Shown here one piece after another: positions 1-6,787 of a stretch of DNA of 64,000 nt; position 1 is the first letter of the stretch; the number at the start of each line of letters is the position of its first letter. This stretch comes from JASHUC01 sp963849095 (GTDB taxonomy: Bacteria; Pseudomonadota; Gammaproteobacteria; Steroidobacterales; Steroidobacteraceae). The stretch lies in the NCBI GenBank assembly GCA_963849095.1, contig CAWKGA010000008.1, positions 558,001 to 622,000 on the forward strand, read 5' to 3'. Both the position numbers and the translations under genes were made by a program. Below the pieces are notes generated by a model. It did not search any database. It saw only the letters and a list, made by a program, of their open reading frames with translations, and was not told where the DNA came from.

Positions 1-115
1 CGAGGTGCGCGCCGGCACGGAGTGCGGCATCGGCGTGAAGAACTATCAGGACGTGCGCGTCGGCGACCAGATCGAGTGCTTCGCGCGCATCGAGATCGCG
101 CGCGCCGTGCAGTAA
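1..115 (+). CDS. infB: Translation initiation factor IF-2, C-terminal end (partial)
   Basis: Only the last 37 codons lie in the window; the reading frame begins at base 2 and stops with TAA at 113-115. The residues (VGVKNYQDVRVGDQIECF-like, seen here as GIGVKNYQDVRVGDQIE) are typical of the final beta-barrel domain IV of IF-2, which binds initiator fMet-tRNA. The stop overlaps the rbfA start (TAATG), which fits the conserved nusA-infB-rbfA-truB operon and suggests translational coupling. Confidence 0.9.
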   Translation, partial: EVRAGTECGIGVKNYQDVRVGDQIECFARIEIARAVQ

Positions 116-474
116 TGGCGGACTCCCGGCGCCGCAAGATCGAGGCCGAGCTGCAGCGCGCGCTCGCCGAGCTGGTGGGCCGCGAGGTGAAGGACCCGCG
201 GGTCGGCAACGTGACGATCACCGCGGTGGACGTCGCGCCCGATCTCAGCACCGCTCGCGTGTTCTTCATCCCCTTCGCCTCGCACCATGATGCGGACGAG
301 GTGAGGGTCGGGCTCACGCGGGCCGGCGGCTTCCTGCGCGGGCAGGTCGGACGGCGGCTCGGCCTGCGGCATACCCCGCGGCTCGAGTTCGTGTTCGACG
401 ACAGTTTCGACCGGGCGCAGCGGCTCTCGAGCCTGATCGATGGCGCTGCCGGCGCAGGCCGCAAGCCCGGATGA
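115..474 (+). CDS. rbfA: Ribosome-binding factor A
   Basis: 119 residues, normal length for RbfA, a single KH-like domain protein that binds the 30S subunit during late 16S rRNA maturation and cold adaptation. Family hallmarks are visible: an N-terminal helix rich in Arg/Lys, VKDPRVGNVTITAVDVAPDL, then the ARVFF strand and a C-terminal RLSSLI helix. The ATG at 115 overlaps the infB stop; an upstream in-frame ATG at 22 lies inside infB and is not the start. The stop overlaps the truB start as ATGA. Operon position between infB and truB confirms identity. Confidence 0.96.
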   Translation: MADSRRRKIEAELQRALAELVGREVKDPRVGNVTITAVDVAPDLSTARVFFIPFASHHDADEVRVGLTRAGGFLRGQVGRRLGLRHTPRLEFVFDDSFDRAQRLSSLIDGAAGAGRKPG

Positions 475-1370
475 TCTGCGGCATCCTGCTGCTCGACAAG
501 CCGGAGGGACTCTCGTCGAACGCGGCGCTGCAGAGGGTGAAGCGCGCGATCGGTGCGCACAAGGCCGGCCACACCGGCAGCCTCGATCCGCTCGCGACCG
601 GGATGCTGCCGATCTGCCTCGGGGAGGCCACCAAGATCGCGGGAGACCTTACAGGCGCCCGCAAGCGCTATCGATTCGAGATCGCGCTCGGCGCGCGCAC
701 GGACACGGGCGACCGCGAAGGCACGGTGATCGAGACGCTGCCGGTGCCGGCCCTCGGCTCGGCGCTCGTCGAGGGGGTGCTCGCGCGCTTCCGCGGGAGC
801 CAGGCCCAGGTGCCTCCGATGTACTCGGCCCTGAAGCGTGGCGGCGAGCGGCTCTACCGCCTCGCGCGCGCCGGGGTGGAGGTGGAGCGCGCCCCGCGGG
901 AGATCGAGGTCACCGAGCTCGCGACGCTTGCGCTCCGCGAGGACGCCTTGGAGCTCGAGGCGCTGTGCTCCAAGGGCACGTACGTGCGCGTCCTCGGCGA
1001 GGATATAGCCCGGGCGCTCGGAACCTGTGGGCACTTGAGGCGGCTGAGGCGGCTCTGGGTCGTCCCGTTCCAGAACGAGTCCATGCAGACGCTCGAGGCG
1101 GTCGAGGAGATCTGCCGCGCCGGAGGGATGCCGCGGCTGCTCGAGGCCGACCAGGCGCTACCGGCTCTGCCGTCGGTCACGGTGACCGCGTCTGCCGCGC
1201 TGCGGCTCACCCGGGGCCAGGCGATTGCGGGCCCCAATTCGCAGCCCGCCGGGCGCGTGCGTGTGTACGATGAGGGGGGCCGGTTTCTGGGCCTCGCCGA
1301 GGCGGACGGCGAGGGCTCCGTGCGGCCGAAGCGAATGTTCGTTCTTGTGGCAGGGGGGGCCAACGAGTAG
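471..1370 (+). CDS. truB: tRNA pseudouridine(55) synthase TruB
   Basis: 299 residues. Converts U55 in the T-loop of tRNAs to pseudouridine. The catalytic motif is clear: GHTGSLDPLATGMLPI with the nucleophile Asp39, preceded by the LLLDKPEGLSSN motif. The KRYRFEIALGARTDTGDREG segment and a PUA-like C-terminal domain (about residues 225-295) are present. Starts with ATGA overlap on rbfA. The 3' end of the gene contains a good sigma-70 promoter that probably drives rpsO separately. Confidence 0.97.
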   Translation: MICGILLLDKPEGLSSNAALQRVKRAIGAHKAGHTGSLDPLATGMLPICLGEATKIAGDLTGARKRYRFEIALGARTDTGDREGTVIETLPVPALGSALVEGVLARFRGSQAQVPPMYSALKRGGERLYRLARAGVEVERAPREIEVTELATLALREDALELEALCSKGTYVRVLGEDIARALGTCGHLRRLRRLWVVPFQNESMQTLEAVEEICRAGGMPRLLEADQALPALPSVTVTASAALRLTRGQAIAGPNSQPAGRVRVYDEGGRFLGLAEADGEGSVRPKRMFVLVAGGANE

Positions 1371-1373
1371 AAT
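1345..1373 (+). promoter_or_regulatory. Probable sigma-70 promoter for rpsO
   Basis: TTGTGG at 1345-1350 and TAGAAT at 1368-1373 are separated by exactly 17 bases. The -35 and spacer overlap the last codons of truB. A start near 1380 would give a leader of about 45 bases before the rpsO ATG. rpsO is known to have its own promoter in E. coli; the assignment here rests on sequence match only. Confidence 0.55.
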
Positions 1374-1425
1374 GCCGCGCCTCGAAAAGACAGGGTTTGA
1401 GAGAAGCTTCCAGGAACGCACACGA

Positions 1426-1695
1426 ATGGGCTTGAGCAGCGAGAAGAAAGGCGGCATCGTCGCGGAGTACCGCCGTAATCCCACGGATACCGGCTCGCCC
1501 GAGGTGCAAATCGCGCTTCTCTCGGAGAGGATCAACGGCCTCGGCGACCATTTCAGTGCCCACAAGCGCGACCACTCCTCGCGCCGGGGCTTGGTGAAGC
1601 TCGTCAATCAGCGCCGCAAGCTGCTCGATTATCTCAAGTCGACGCAGCCGCAGAAGTACCAGGAGCTCGTCGAGCGCCTGGGGCTGCGCCGCTGA
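1426..1695 (+). CDS. rpsO: 30S ribosomal protein S15
   Basis: 89 residues from the ATG at 1426, the standard length for S15, a primary 16S rRNA-binding protein of the small subunit. Typical sequence: TDTGSPEVQIALLSERIN, then HFSAHKRDHSSRRGL and LVNQRRKLLDYLK. Longer in-frame extensions upstream run into truB and are not supported. Sits between truB and pnp as in E. coli. Confidence 0.98.
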   Translation: MGLSSEKKGGIVAEYRRNPTDTGSPEVQIALLSERINGLGDHFSAHKRDHSSRRGLVKLVNQRRKLLDYLKSTQPQKYQELVERLGLRR

Positions 1696-1706
1696 CCGCT
1701 CGTGGC

Positions 1707-1738
1707 GGCCGCGCTCGCGAAGCCATTACCGCGCGGCC
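1707..1738 (+). other. Possible RNA hairpin between rpsO and pnp
   Basis: GGCCGCGC at 1707-1714 and GCGCGGCC at 1731-1738 form a perfect 8-bp inverted repeat with a 16-base loop. There is no T tract, so it is not a canonical intrinsic terminator. In E. coli this interval carries an rpsO terminator and an RNase III hairpin that controls pnp autoregulation; a similar role here is inference. Confidence 0.3.
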
Positions 1739-1775
1739 TTCGGGCTTTGCCATCTCTATTCGTGAGGATCCAACC

Positions 1776-3860
1776 GTGAGCGTCTTCAGCAAGTCCTTTG
1801 CGTACGGACCGCATACCGTCACGCTCGAAACCGGCGAGCTCGCCCGCCAGGCCGATGCCGCCGTCAAGGCGACGATGGGGGATACGGTCGTGCTCGTGAC
1901 CGCCGTGGCGCAACCGCAGGCGGCGGCGGGGCGGGATTTCCTGCCGCTCACCGTGAACTACGTCGAGAAGACCTACGCCGCCGGCCGCATCCCCGGCGGG
2001 TTCTTCAAGCGCGAGGGCCGGCCGACGGAGAAGGAAACCCTCACCTCGCGCCTGATCGACCGCCCGATCCGGCCGCTCTTTCCGGACAGCTTCTACAACG
2101 ACATCCAGGTCGTCGCGACGGTGCTCTCGGTCGATCCGGACATCGATCCCGATATCCCCGCACTGCTCGGCGCATCGGCTGCGCTCTCGCTCTCCGGCGT
2201 GCCGTTCCGCGGTCCGATCGGAGCTGCCCGCGTCGGCTACCGGGCCGGTGAGTACCTGCTCAATCCCACGGCCAAGGATCTCACGGACTCGCAGCTGAAC
2301 CTGGTCGTGGCCGGCACGGAGCAGGCCGTGCTGATGGTCGAATCGGAGGCGCACAGCCTGTCCGAGGAAGTGATGCTCGGTGCCGTCGTGTTCGGCCACC
2401 AGCAGATGCAGGCCGCGATCCGCGTGATCAAGGAGCTCGTCGCCGAGACCGGCAAGCCCCGCTGGGGCTGGAAGCCCCCCGCGGAGAACGCGGAGCTCGC
2501 GAGCGCGGTGGCGCTCCATGCGCAGGCCGCGCTGTCCCAGGCTTACTCGATCACCGAGAAGCTGCAGCGGCGCAACCGCATCCAGGACGTGAAGACGCAG
2601 ACCTTGGCCGCGCTCGCGACCGAGGGCGCCAAGTGGACCGAGGAGCAGGTCGAGGCCCAGCTCTCCTCGCTCGAGAGCAACATCGTGCGCCAGCGGATCC
2701 TCAATGGCGAGCCACGCATCGACGGGCGGGACGCGAAAACGGTGCGCCCGATCAGCGTCAAAGCAGGACTCCTGCCACGGACCCACGGCTCGGCGCTCTT
2801 CACGCGCGGCGAGACCCAGGCGCTCGTTACCACCACGCTCGGAACGACGCGCGACGCTCAGATCATCGACGGACTGGAAGGCGAGCGGCGCGAGCCGTTC
2901 ATGCTCCACTACAACTTTCCCCCCTTCTCGGTGGGCGAGACGGGCATGATGGGGTCGCCCAAGCGCCGCGAGATCGGCCACGGCAATCTCGCGCGCCGCG
3001 GCGTCTCGGCCGTGATGCCGGACATGACGAAGTTCCCGTACGTGATCCGCGTCGTCTCGGAGATCCTCGAGTCGAACGGCTCGAGCTCCATGGCGAGCGT
3101 TTGCGGCACGAGCCTCTCGCTCATGGACGCGGGCGTGCCCATCAAGGCTCCGGTCGCGGGCGTTGCGATGGGTCTCGTTCTGGAGGGCACGCGCTTCAAG
3201 GTCCTCACCGACATCCTCGGAGACGAGGACCACCTGGGCGACATGGACTTCAAGGTCGCCGGCACCCGGGACGGTGTCACCGCCCTGCAAATGGACATCA
3301 AGGTCGAGGGTGTCACGCCGGAGATCATGCGCATCGCGCTCGAGCAGGCGCGCGACGGCCGGCTGCACATTCTCGGCGAGATGGCGAAGGTGCTCGCGAC
3401 GCCGCGCGCGAAGATGTCCGAATGGGCCCCCTCGATCATCACGCTCAAGATCGATCCGGAGAAGATCCGCGACGTGATCGGCAAGGGCGGAGCGGTGATC
3501 CGGCAGATCACCGAGGAGACCGGCACCACCATCGACATCGAGAGCGACGGAACCGTCAAGATCGCCTCGGTCAACGGCACCGCGGGGCGCGAGGCGCAAC
3601 GGCGCATCGAGCTCATCACGGCTGACGTCGAGGTGGGGCATATCTACGAGGGACGAGTCGCGCGGCTCATGGACTTTGGCGCCTTCGTCACCATCCTTCC
3701 CGGCCGCGACGGCCTCGTCCACATCTCCCAGATCTCCGACGAGCGCGTCGAGCGGGTGAGCGACAAGTTGAAGGAAGGCGACGTGATCCGCGTGAAGGTA
3801 CTCGAGGTGGACCGTCAGGGACGCATCCGGCTGTCGATGCGCAACGTCAACGCCGCATAG
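1776..3860 (+). CDS. pnp: Polynucleotide phosphorylase
   Basis: 694 residues, full length. 3'-5' phosphorolytic exoribonuclease and degradosome component. Two RNase PH-like domains flank an all-helical linker. The second has the FMLHYNFPPFSVGETG and ASVCGTSLSLMDAGVP phosphate/active-site regions. A KH domain (about residues 552-612, containing VIGKGGAVIRQI) and an S1 domain (about 620-690, LMDFGAFVTILPGRDGLVH) close the protein. Start is GTG at 1776, preceded by a GAGGATC Shine-Dalgarno; this gives the usual N-terminus leading into the first PH domain. Downstream of rpsO as expected. Confidence 0.97.
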   Translation: MSVFSKSFAYGPHTVTLETGELARQADAAVKATMGDTVVLVTAVAQPQAAAGRDFLPLTVNYVEKTYAAGRIPGGFFKREGRPTEKETLTSRLIDRPIRPLFPDSFYNDIQVVATVLSVDPDIDPDIPALLGASAALSLSGVPFRGPIGAARVGYRAGEYLLNPTAKDLTDSQLNLVVAGTEQAVLMVESEAHSLSEEVMLGAVVFGHQQMQAAIRVIKELVAETGKPRWGWKPPAENAELASAVALHAQAALSQAYSITEKLQRRNRIQDVKTQTLAALATEGAKWTEEQVEAQLSSLESNIVRQRILNGEPRIDGRDAKTVRPISVKAGLLPRTHGSALFTRGETQALVTTTLGTTRDAQIIDGLEGERREPFMLHYNFPPFSVGETGMMGSPKRREIGHGNLARRGVSAVMPDMTKFPYVIRVVSEILESNGSSSMASVCGTSLSLMDAGVPIKAPVAGVAMGLVLEGTRFKVLTDILGDEDHLGDMDFKVAGTRDGVTALQMDIKVEGVTPEIMRIALEQARDGRLHILGEMAKVLATPRAKMSEWAPSIITLKIDPEKIRDVIGKGGAVIRQITEETGTTIDIESDGTVKIASVNGTAGREAQRRIELITADVEVGHIYEGRVARLMDFGAFVTILPGRDGLVHISQISDERVERVSDKLKEGDVIRVKVLEVDRQGRIRLSMRNVNAA

Positions 3861-3880
3861 GCAGGCAGTCCAGGCAGGTC

Positions 3881-3903
3881 GCGCAGGCTCGAGGGCCTCG
3901 CGC
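3881..3903. terminator. Hairpin between convergent pnp and phaR
   Basis: GCGC-AGGC, six-base loop, GCCT, one bulged C, then GCGC: an imperfect stem in the 50-base gap between two convergent genes. No T run on either strand. Position suggests a bidirectional stop or 3'-end stabiliser; sequence support is modest. Confidence 0.3.
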
Positions 3904-3910
3904 AGGCGCA

Positions 3911-4414
3911 CTACACGCCAGGCAGAGCGGGCTCGTCCTCGATGGTGTTCCGTGCGCGCGGCGCCGCGTCCATCAGCGTCCTGAAGATCTCGTCCTGCAC
4001 GGTTCGCCAGCGCTGATAGTTTTTCTGCACCACGATCGCGACGGCATCCTGCGGGTCCGCACCGACGACGCTCTTGGCCCGCTCGCGCAGCTCGCGCTGC
4101 TGGTTCGCGAAGAGTTTCAGACTCTGCTCGAGGTAGCAGCCGATCACGCCCTGCATGGCGCCGCCGCCGTACGAGCGGATGATCTGCGAGAGGAAGTCCC
4201 GGCTCATCAAAGGCTCACCGCCGTGCTCCTGCTCGGCGATGACCTGCAGCAGGATGCTGTTGGTGATGTCTTGCTGGGACTTCTTGTCGACCACGACGAA
4301 ATCGATCCGGTCCACCACGAGCTTGCGCACATCTCCGAGCGTGATGTAGCGGCTCTCGACCGTGTCGTACAGCCGCCGATTTGGATACTTCTTGATGTTC
4401 CTCGGTTCGCTCAT
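3911..4414 (-). CDS. phaR: Polyhydroxyalkanoate synthesis repressor PhaR
   Basis: 167 residues. The N-terminus IKKYPNRRLYDTVESRYITL is the hallmark of the PHB/PHA accumulation regulator DNA-binding domain; a second helical regulator domain follows (about 70-115: EPLMSRDFLSQIIRSYGGG). PhaR represses phasin and PHA synthesis genes and is released by binding PHA. No phaC, phaA or phasin gene is in the window, so its targets are elsewhere. Monocistronic, convergent with pnp. Confidence 0.9.
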   Translation of the reverse strand: MSEPRNIKKYPNRRLYDTVESRYITLGDVRKLVVDRIDFVVVDKKSQQDITNSILLQVIAEQEHGGEPLMSRDFLSQIIRSYGGGAMQGVIGCYLEQSLKLFANQQRELRERAKSVVGADPQDAVAIVVQKNYQRWRTVQDEIFRTLMDAAPRARNTIEDEPALPGV

Positions 4415-4520
4415 TGCAAGCCCCCGTTATCGTGATGAATCCCGCCGCGCGCGGCCGCCCGGACTATCTTGCCCGTTCCCCCTGCGCATACCTTAGTACA
4501 ACCAGGGGGAGGGACCCAAA

Positions 4521-5390
4521 TCAGCTTGAGCGCGCGGGAACGGTCCGGATCCGGCTCAATCGCCGGATGCTCCAATGGTCAATGGCCCAGCGGAGCACGC
4601 CCGACGGGGGCTCATGGGCGAGATCGGCCGGTGGGTCCTGGCGCAGGAGCTCCAGGGTTTTGATGAGCCATGCACCGGGATCGAGCGGGTCGACCGGCAC
4701 GGAATGCCTCGATTTTGCGAGCTTGGCTCCGTCCGGCTCGACGACGACGGGCAGGTGGGCGTAGGAGAGGACCGGGAGGCTCAGCGCCTGCGAAAGAGCG
4801 ATCTGCCAGGCCGTGCTCGCGAGCAGGTCGGCGCCCCGGACCGCGCTCGTGACGCCCTGAGCGGCATCATCGACCACCACGGCGAGCTGGTACGCGTGCA
4901 CGCCGTCGCGGCGACGCACGACCGCGTCTCCCAGCTCCCGCAGCGCGAACTCGCAGAGTCCCTGGATGCGATCCTCGAAGCGGACCGTCGTGAGGTCGTC
5001 CACTCGGAATCGGAGGGCGGTCGGGCCCGGCCGCGAAGGGCCATTGCGGCAGGTGCCGGGGTATCCGACTTCGTTCTGGGCGGCGCGCGAGCGGCGCGAG
5101 CAGCTGCAGGCGTAGGTCAGTCCGCGCGCGCCGAGCGTGGCGAGCGCCTGCTCGTAGAGCCCGGTGCGGCGGCTCTGGTACTCGACCTCCCCGTCCCACC
5201 ACAGGCCGAAAGCCTCCAGAGCGCGCAGGATGTCGGCCGCGCTGCCCGGCACGACGCGGGGCCGGTCGAGATCCTCCATCCGGACGAGCCACCGCCCCCC
5301 CTGATGGCGCGCGTCCAGGAAGCTCCCGACGGCCGCAGCCAGAGAGCCGACATGCAGTTTCCCCGTGGGGGAGGGCGCGAAGCGGCCCGT
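4521..5390 (-). CDS. gluQ: Glutamyl-Q tRNA(Asp) synthetase, apparent ACG start
   Basis: Truncated GluRS paralogue that charges queuosine in the anticodon of tRNA(Asp) with glutamate. The complete class I signature is encoded: GRFAPSPTGKLHVGSL (5340-5387), MEDLDRPR, the zinc-site cysteines in YACSCSRRSRAAQ...GTC, and the KLAKS (KMSKS-like) loop near residue 225. No ATG, GTG or TTG precedes the signature before the in-frame stop at 5517. An ACG at 5388-5390 directly precedes GRFAPSP and lies 7 bases after GGAGGA, so I place the start there (289 residues). The first ATG, at 5279, would remove the HIGH-like motif. Follows dksA, as in many proteobacteria. Confidence 0.85.
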   Translation of the reverse strand, partial: TGRFAPSPTGKLHVGSLAAAVGSFLDARHQGGRWLVRMEDLDRPRVVPGSAADILRALEAFGLWWDGEVEYQSRRTGLYEQALATLGARGLTYACSCSRRSRAAQNEVGYPGTCRNGPSRPGPTALRFRVDDLTTVRFEDRIQGLCEFALRELGDAVVRRRDGVHAYQLAVVVDDAAQGVTSAVRGADLLASTAWQIALSQALSLPVLSYAHLPVVVEPDGAKLAKSRHSVPVDPLDPGAWLIKTLELLRQDPPADLAHEPPSGVLRWAIDHWSIRRLSRIRTVPARSS

Positions 5391-5397
5391 ATGGCGT

Positions 5398-5403
5398 TCC
5401 TCC
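5398..5403 (-). promoter_or_regulatory. Ribosome binding site that decides the gluQ start
   Basis: On the minus strand GGAGGA is followed by seven bases and then ACG, the codon just before the conserved GRFAPSP motif. No ATG, GTG or TTG occurs in any minus-strand frame between about 5360 and 5460. The spacing is ideal for initiation at this ACG. Confidence 0.6.
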
Positions 5404-5445
5404 GGGGCAGCCCGGGAGCCAGGGCGCGCAGCGTGCGGGGCGCGG

Positions 5446-6234
5446 TCAGCGGTAGCGGTCTTCGCGGTCGCCGTATTGCCGCTCGCGCCGCTCGCGCCGC
5501 TCCTGAGCCTCGATGCTCAAGGTGGCGACGGGACGCGCCTCGAGCCGCTTGATGCCGATCTCCTCGCCGGTCTCGAGGCAGTAGCCGTAGGTCCCGTCCT
5601 CGATGCGCTTCAGCGCCTCGTCGATCTTGCGGATGAGCTTGCGCTCGCGATCTCGCGTCCGCAGCTCGAGGCTGAACTCCTCCTCCTGCGTGGCGCGGTC
5701 GTTGGGATCGGGAAAGTTGGCCGCCTCGTCCTTCATATGCGTGACGGTGCGGTCCACTTCCTCCATGAGATCCTGCTTCCAGCTGAGCAGGATCTGCCGG
5801 AAGTGCTCCGTCTGCTCCTTGCTCATGTACTGCTCGCCGCGCTTGGCGATGTACGGCTTGACGTTGCGCGGCCCGGCGAGAAGGCTGCCGGGCTCGGCGG
5901 CGTCGGCATCCTCCGCGTCGGCCGCGGGAGCAGGGGGGATCCGCGACGCCGCCGCCGGAAGTTTTGCGGGCGCCGGGAAGGCGGGACTCGCCGCCGCCGT
6001 TGCGGGGGCTCCGAGCGTTTTTCGCATCAGTTCGGTGGTTCCCGTGGGGTTTCCATTCACAGGGGCGGGCGCGGCCGGCGGCGCGGGCTTGCGAGCGACG
6101 GGCGCCTTGCCGCGCGGGTGGATCGCGACCTTCGCGCGCTCATCGCGCTTGCGCACCGCAGCCTTGCGGGCCGCCGGGCGGCTCACGGCTTTCTTGCCCT
6201 TGACGGGCTTCGGCGCGGGTTTCTTGGCCGGCAT
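5446..6234 (-). CDS. dksA: DksA-family RNA polymerase-binding factor with long N-terminal extension
   Basis: 262 residues against about 150 in E. coli. From residue about 127 (PYIAKRGEQYMSKEQTEHF) it is collinear with DksA. The coiled-coil tip DPNDRA (Asp176, Asp179, Ala181) that enters the RNA polymerase secondary channel is intact. Of the four zinc-finger cysteines only Cys219 remains; the others are Thr222, Ser240 and Ala243, a pattern known from alphaproteobacterial-type DksA proteins. Residues 1-120 are a low-complexity Lys/Ala/Pro-rich extension. The start is firm: AGGAG lies seven bases before the ATG. Role: with ppGpp, stringent control of transcription. gluQ follows. Confidence 0.9.
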   Translation of the reverse strand: MPAKKPAPKPVKGKKAVSRPAARKAAVRKRDERAKVAIHPRGKAPVARKPAPPAAPAPVNGNPTGTTELMRKTLGAPATAAASPAFPAPAKLPAAASRIPPAPAADAEDADAAEPGSLLAGPRNVKPYIAKRGEQYMSKEQTEHFRQILLSWKQDLMEEVDRTVTHMKDEAANFPDPNDRATQEEEFSLELRTRDRERKLIRKIDEALKRIEDGTYGYCLETGEEIGIKRLEARPVATLSIEAQERRERRERQYGDREDRYR

Positions 6235-6323
6235 CAGTCACTCCTAAAAGCACGAGCCTTCGAAGGACGCGCGATTATACCGGCGCCCCCGGCACTGTAC
6301 AGGGCATGTTCGGGGGCCCCATT

Positions 6324-6710
6324 TCAGGGCAGGGAAACGGGGGGGGCGGGCTCCCAGCCCGGCCGCCGGCGCTCGGCGACGACTGTGGTGTAGATGCCGC
6401 CCCGCACGTTGAAGCGGGCGGTCAGCCGCAGGAACCGGGGGGAGAGCACGGTGCCGAGATCGGAGGCGATCTCGTTGGTCACCGCCTCGTGAAACACGCC
6501 GCGGTTGCGAAAGGACCAGATGTAGAGCTTCAGGGCCTTGAGCTCGACGCACAGCCGGTCGGGGACGTATTCGAGCTCGAGAGTCGCGAAGTCGGGCTGG
6601 CCGGTTCTCGGGCAAAGGCAGGTGAACTCCGGGAGCGTCATGCGAATGGTGTAATCGCGCTCCGGCGCCGGGTTGGGAAAGGTCTCGAGGTTTTTTTCGG
6701 GCGTGTCCAT
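6324..6710 (-). CDS. queF: NADPH-dependent 7-cyano-7-deazaguanine reductase
   Basis: 128 residues from the ATG at 6710: the short, single-domain QueF type. Reduces preQ0 to preQ1 in queuosine biosynthesis. Visible: the catalytic Cys within TCLCPRTGQPDFA with the downstream Asp, the QueF motif LELEYVPDRLCVELKALKLY, and FHEAVTNEI with the active-site His/Glu. An earlier ATG at 6731 adds seven residues atypical of the family. Together with gluQ, which modifies queuosine in tRNA(Asp), two queuosine-linked genes flank dksA on the same strand. Confidence 0.95.
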   Translation of the reverse strand: MDTPEKNLETFPNPAPERDYTIRMTLPEFTCLCPRTGQPDFATLELEYVPDRLCVELKALKLYIWSFRNRGVFHEAVTNEIASDLGTVLSPRFLRLTARFNVRGGIYTTVVAERRRPGWEPAPPVSLP

Positions 6711-6734
6711 AGTTACGAAGGCGGGCGGCAAAGG

Positions 6735-6763
6735 ATTAATCTATCATTGCGCGGCGGTGTCAA
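6735..6763 (-). promoter_or_regulatory. Probable sigma-70 promoter for queF
   Basis: On the minus strand TTGACA (6763-6758) is followed after 17 bases by ATTAAT (6740-6735). A perfect -35 with optimal spacing, 25 bases upstream of the queF ATG, in the queF/smc divergent gap. Confidence 0.6.
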
Positions 6764-6787
6764 CCACGAGGGGTCGGTAACCACACG

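Noticed and set aside
1629..3911. 760-codon open frame on the minus strand opposite pnp
   Set aside because: Exact shadow of pnp; sequence is Arg/His/Asp/Leu-rich antisense of GC-rich codons, no domain, no ribosome binding site.
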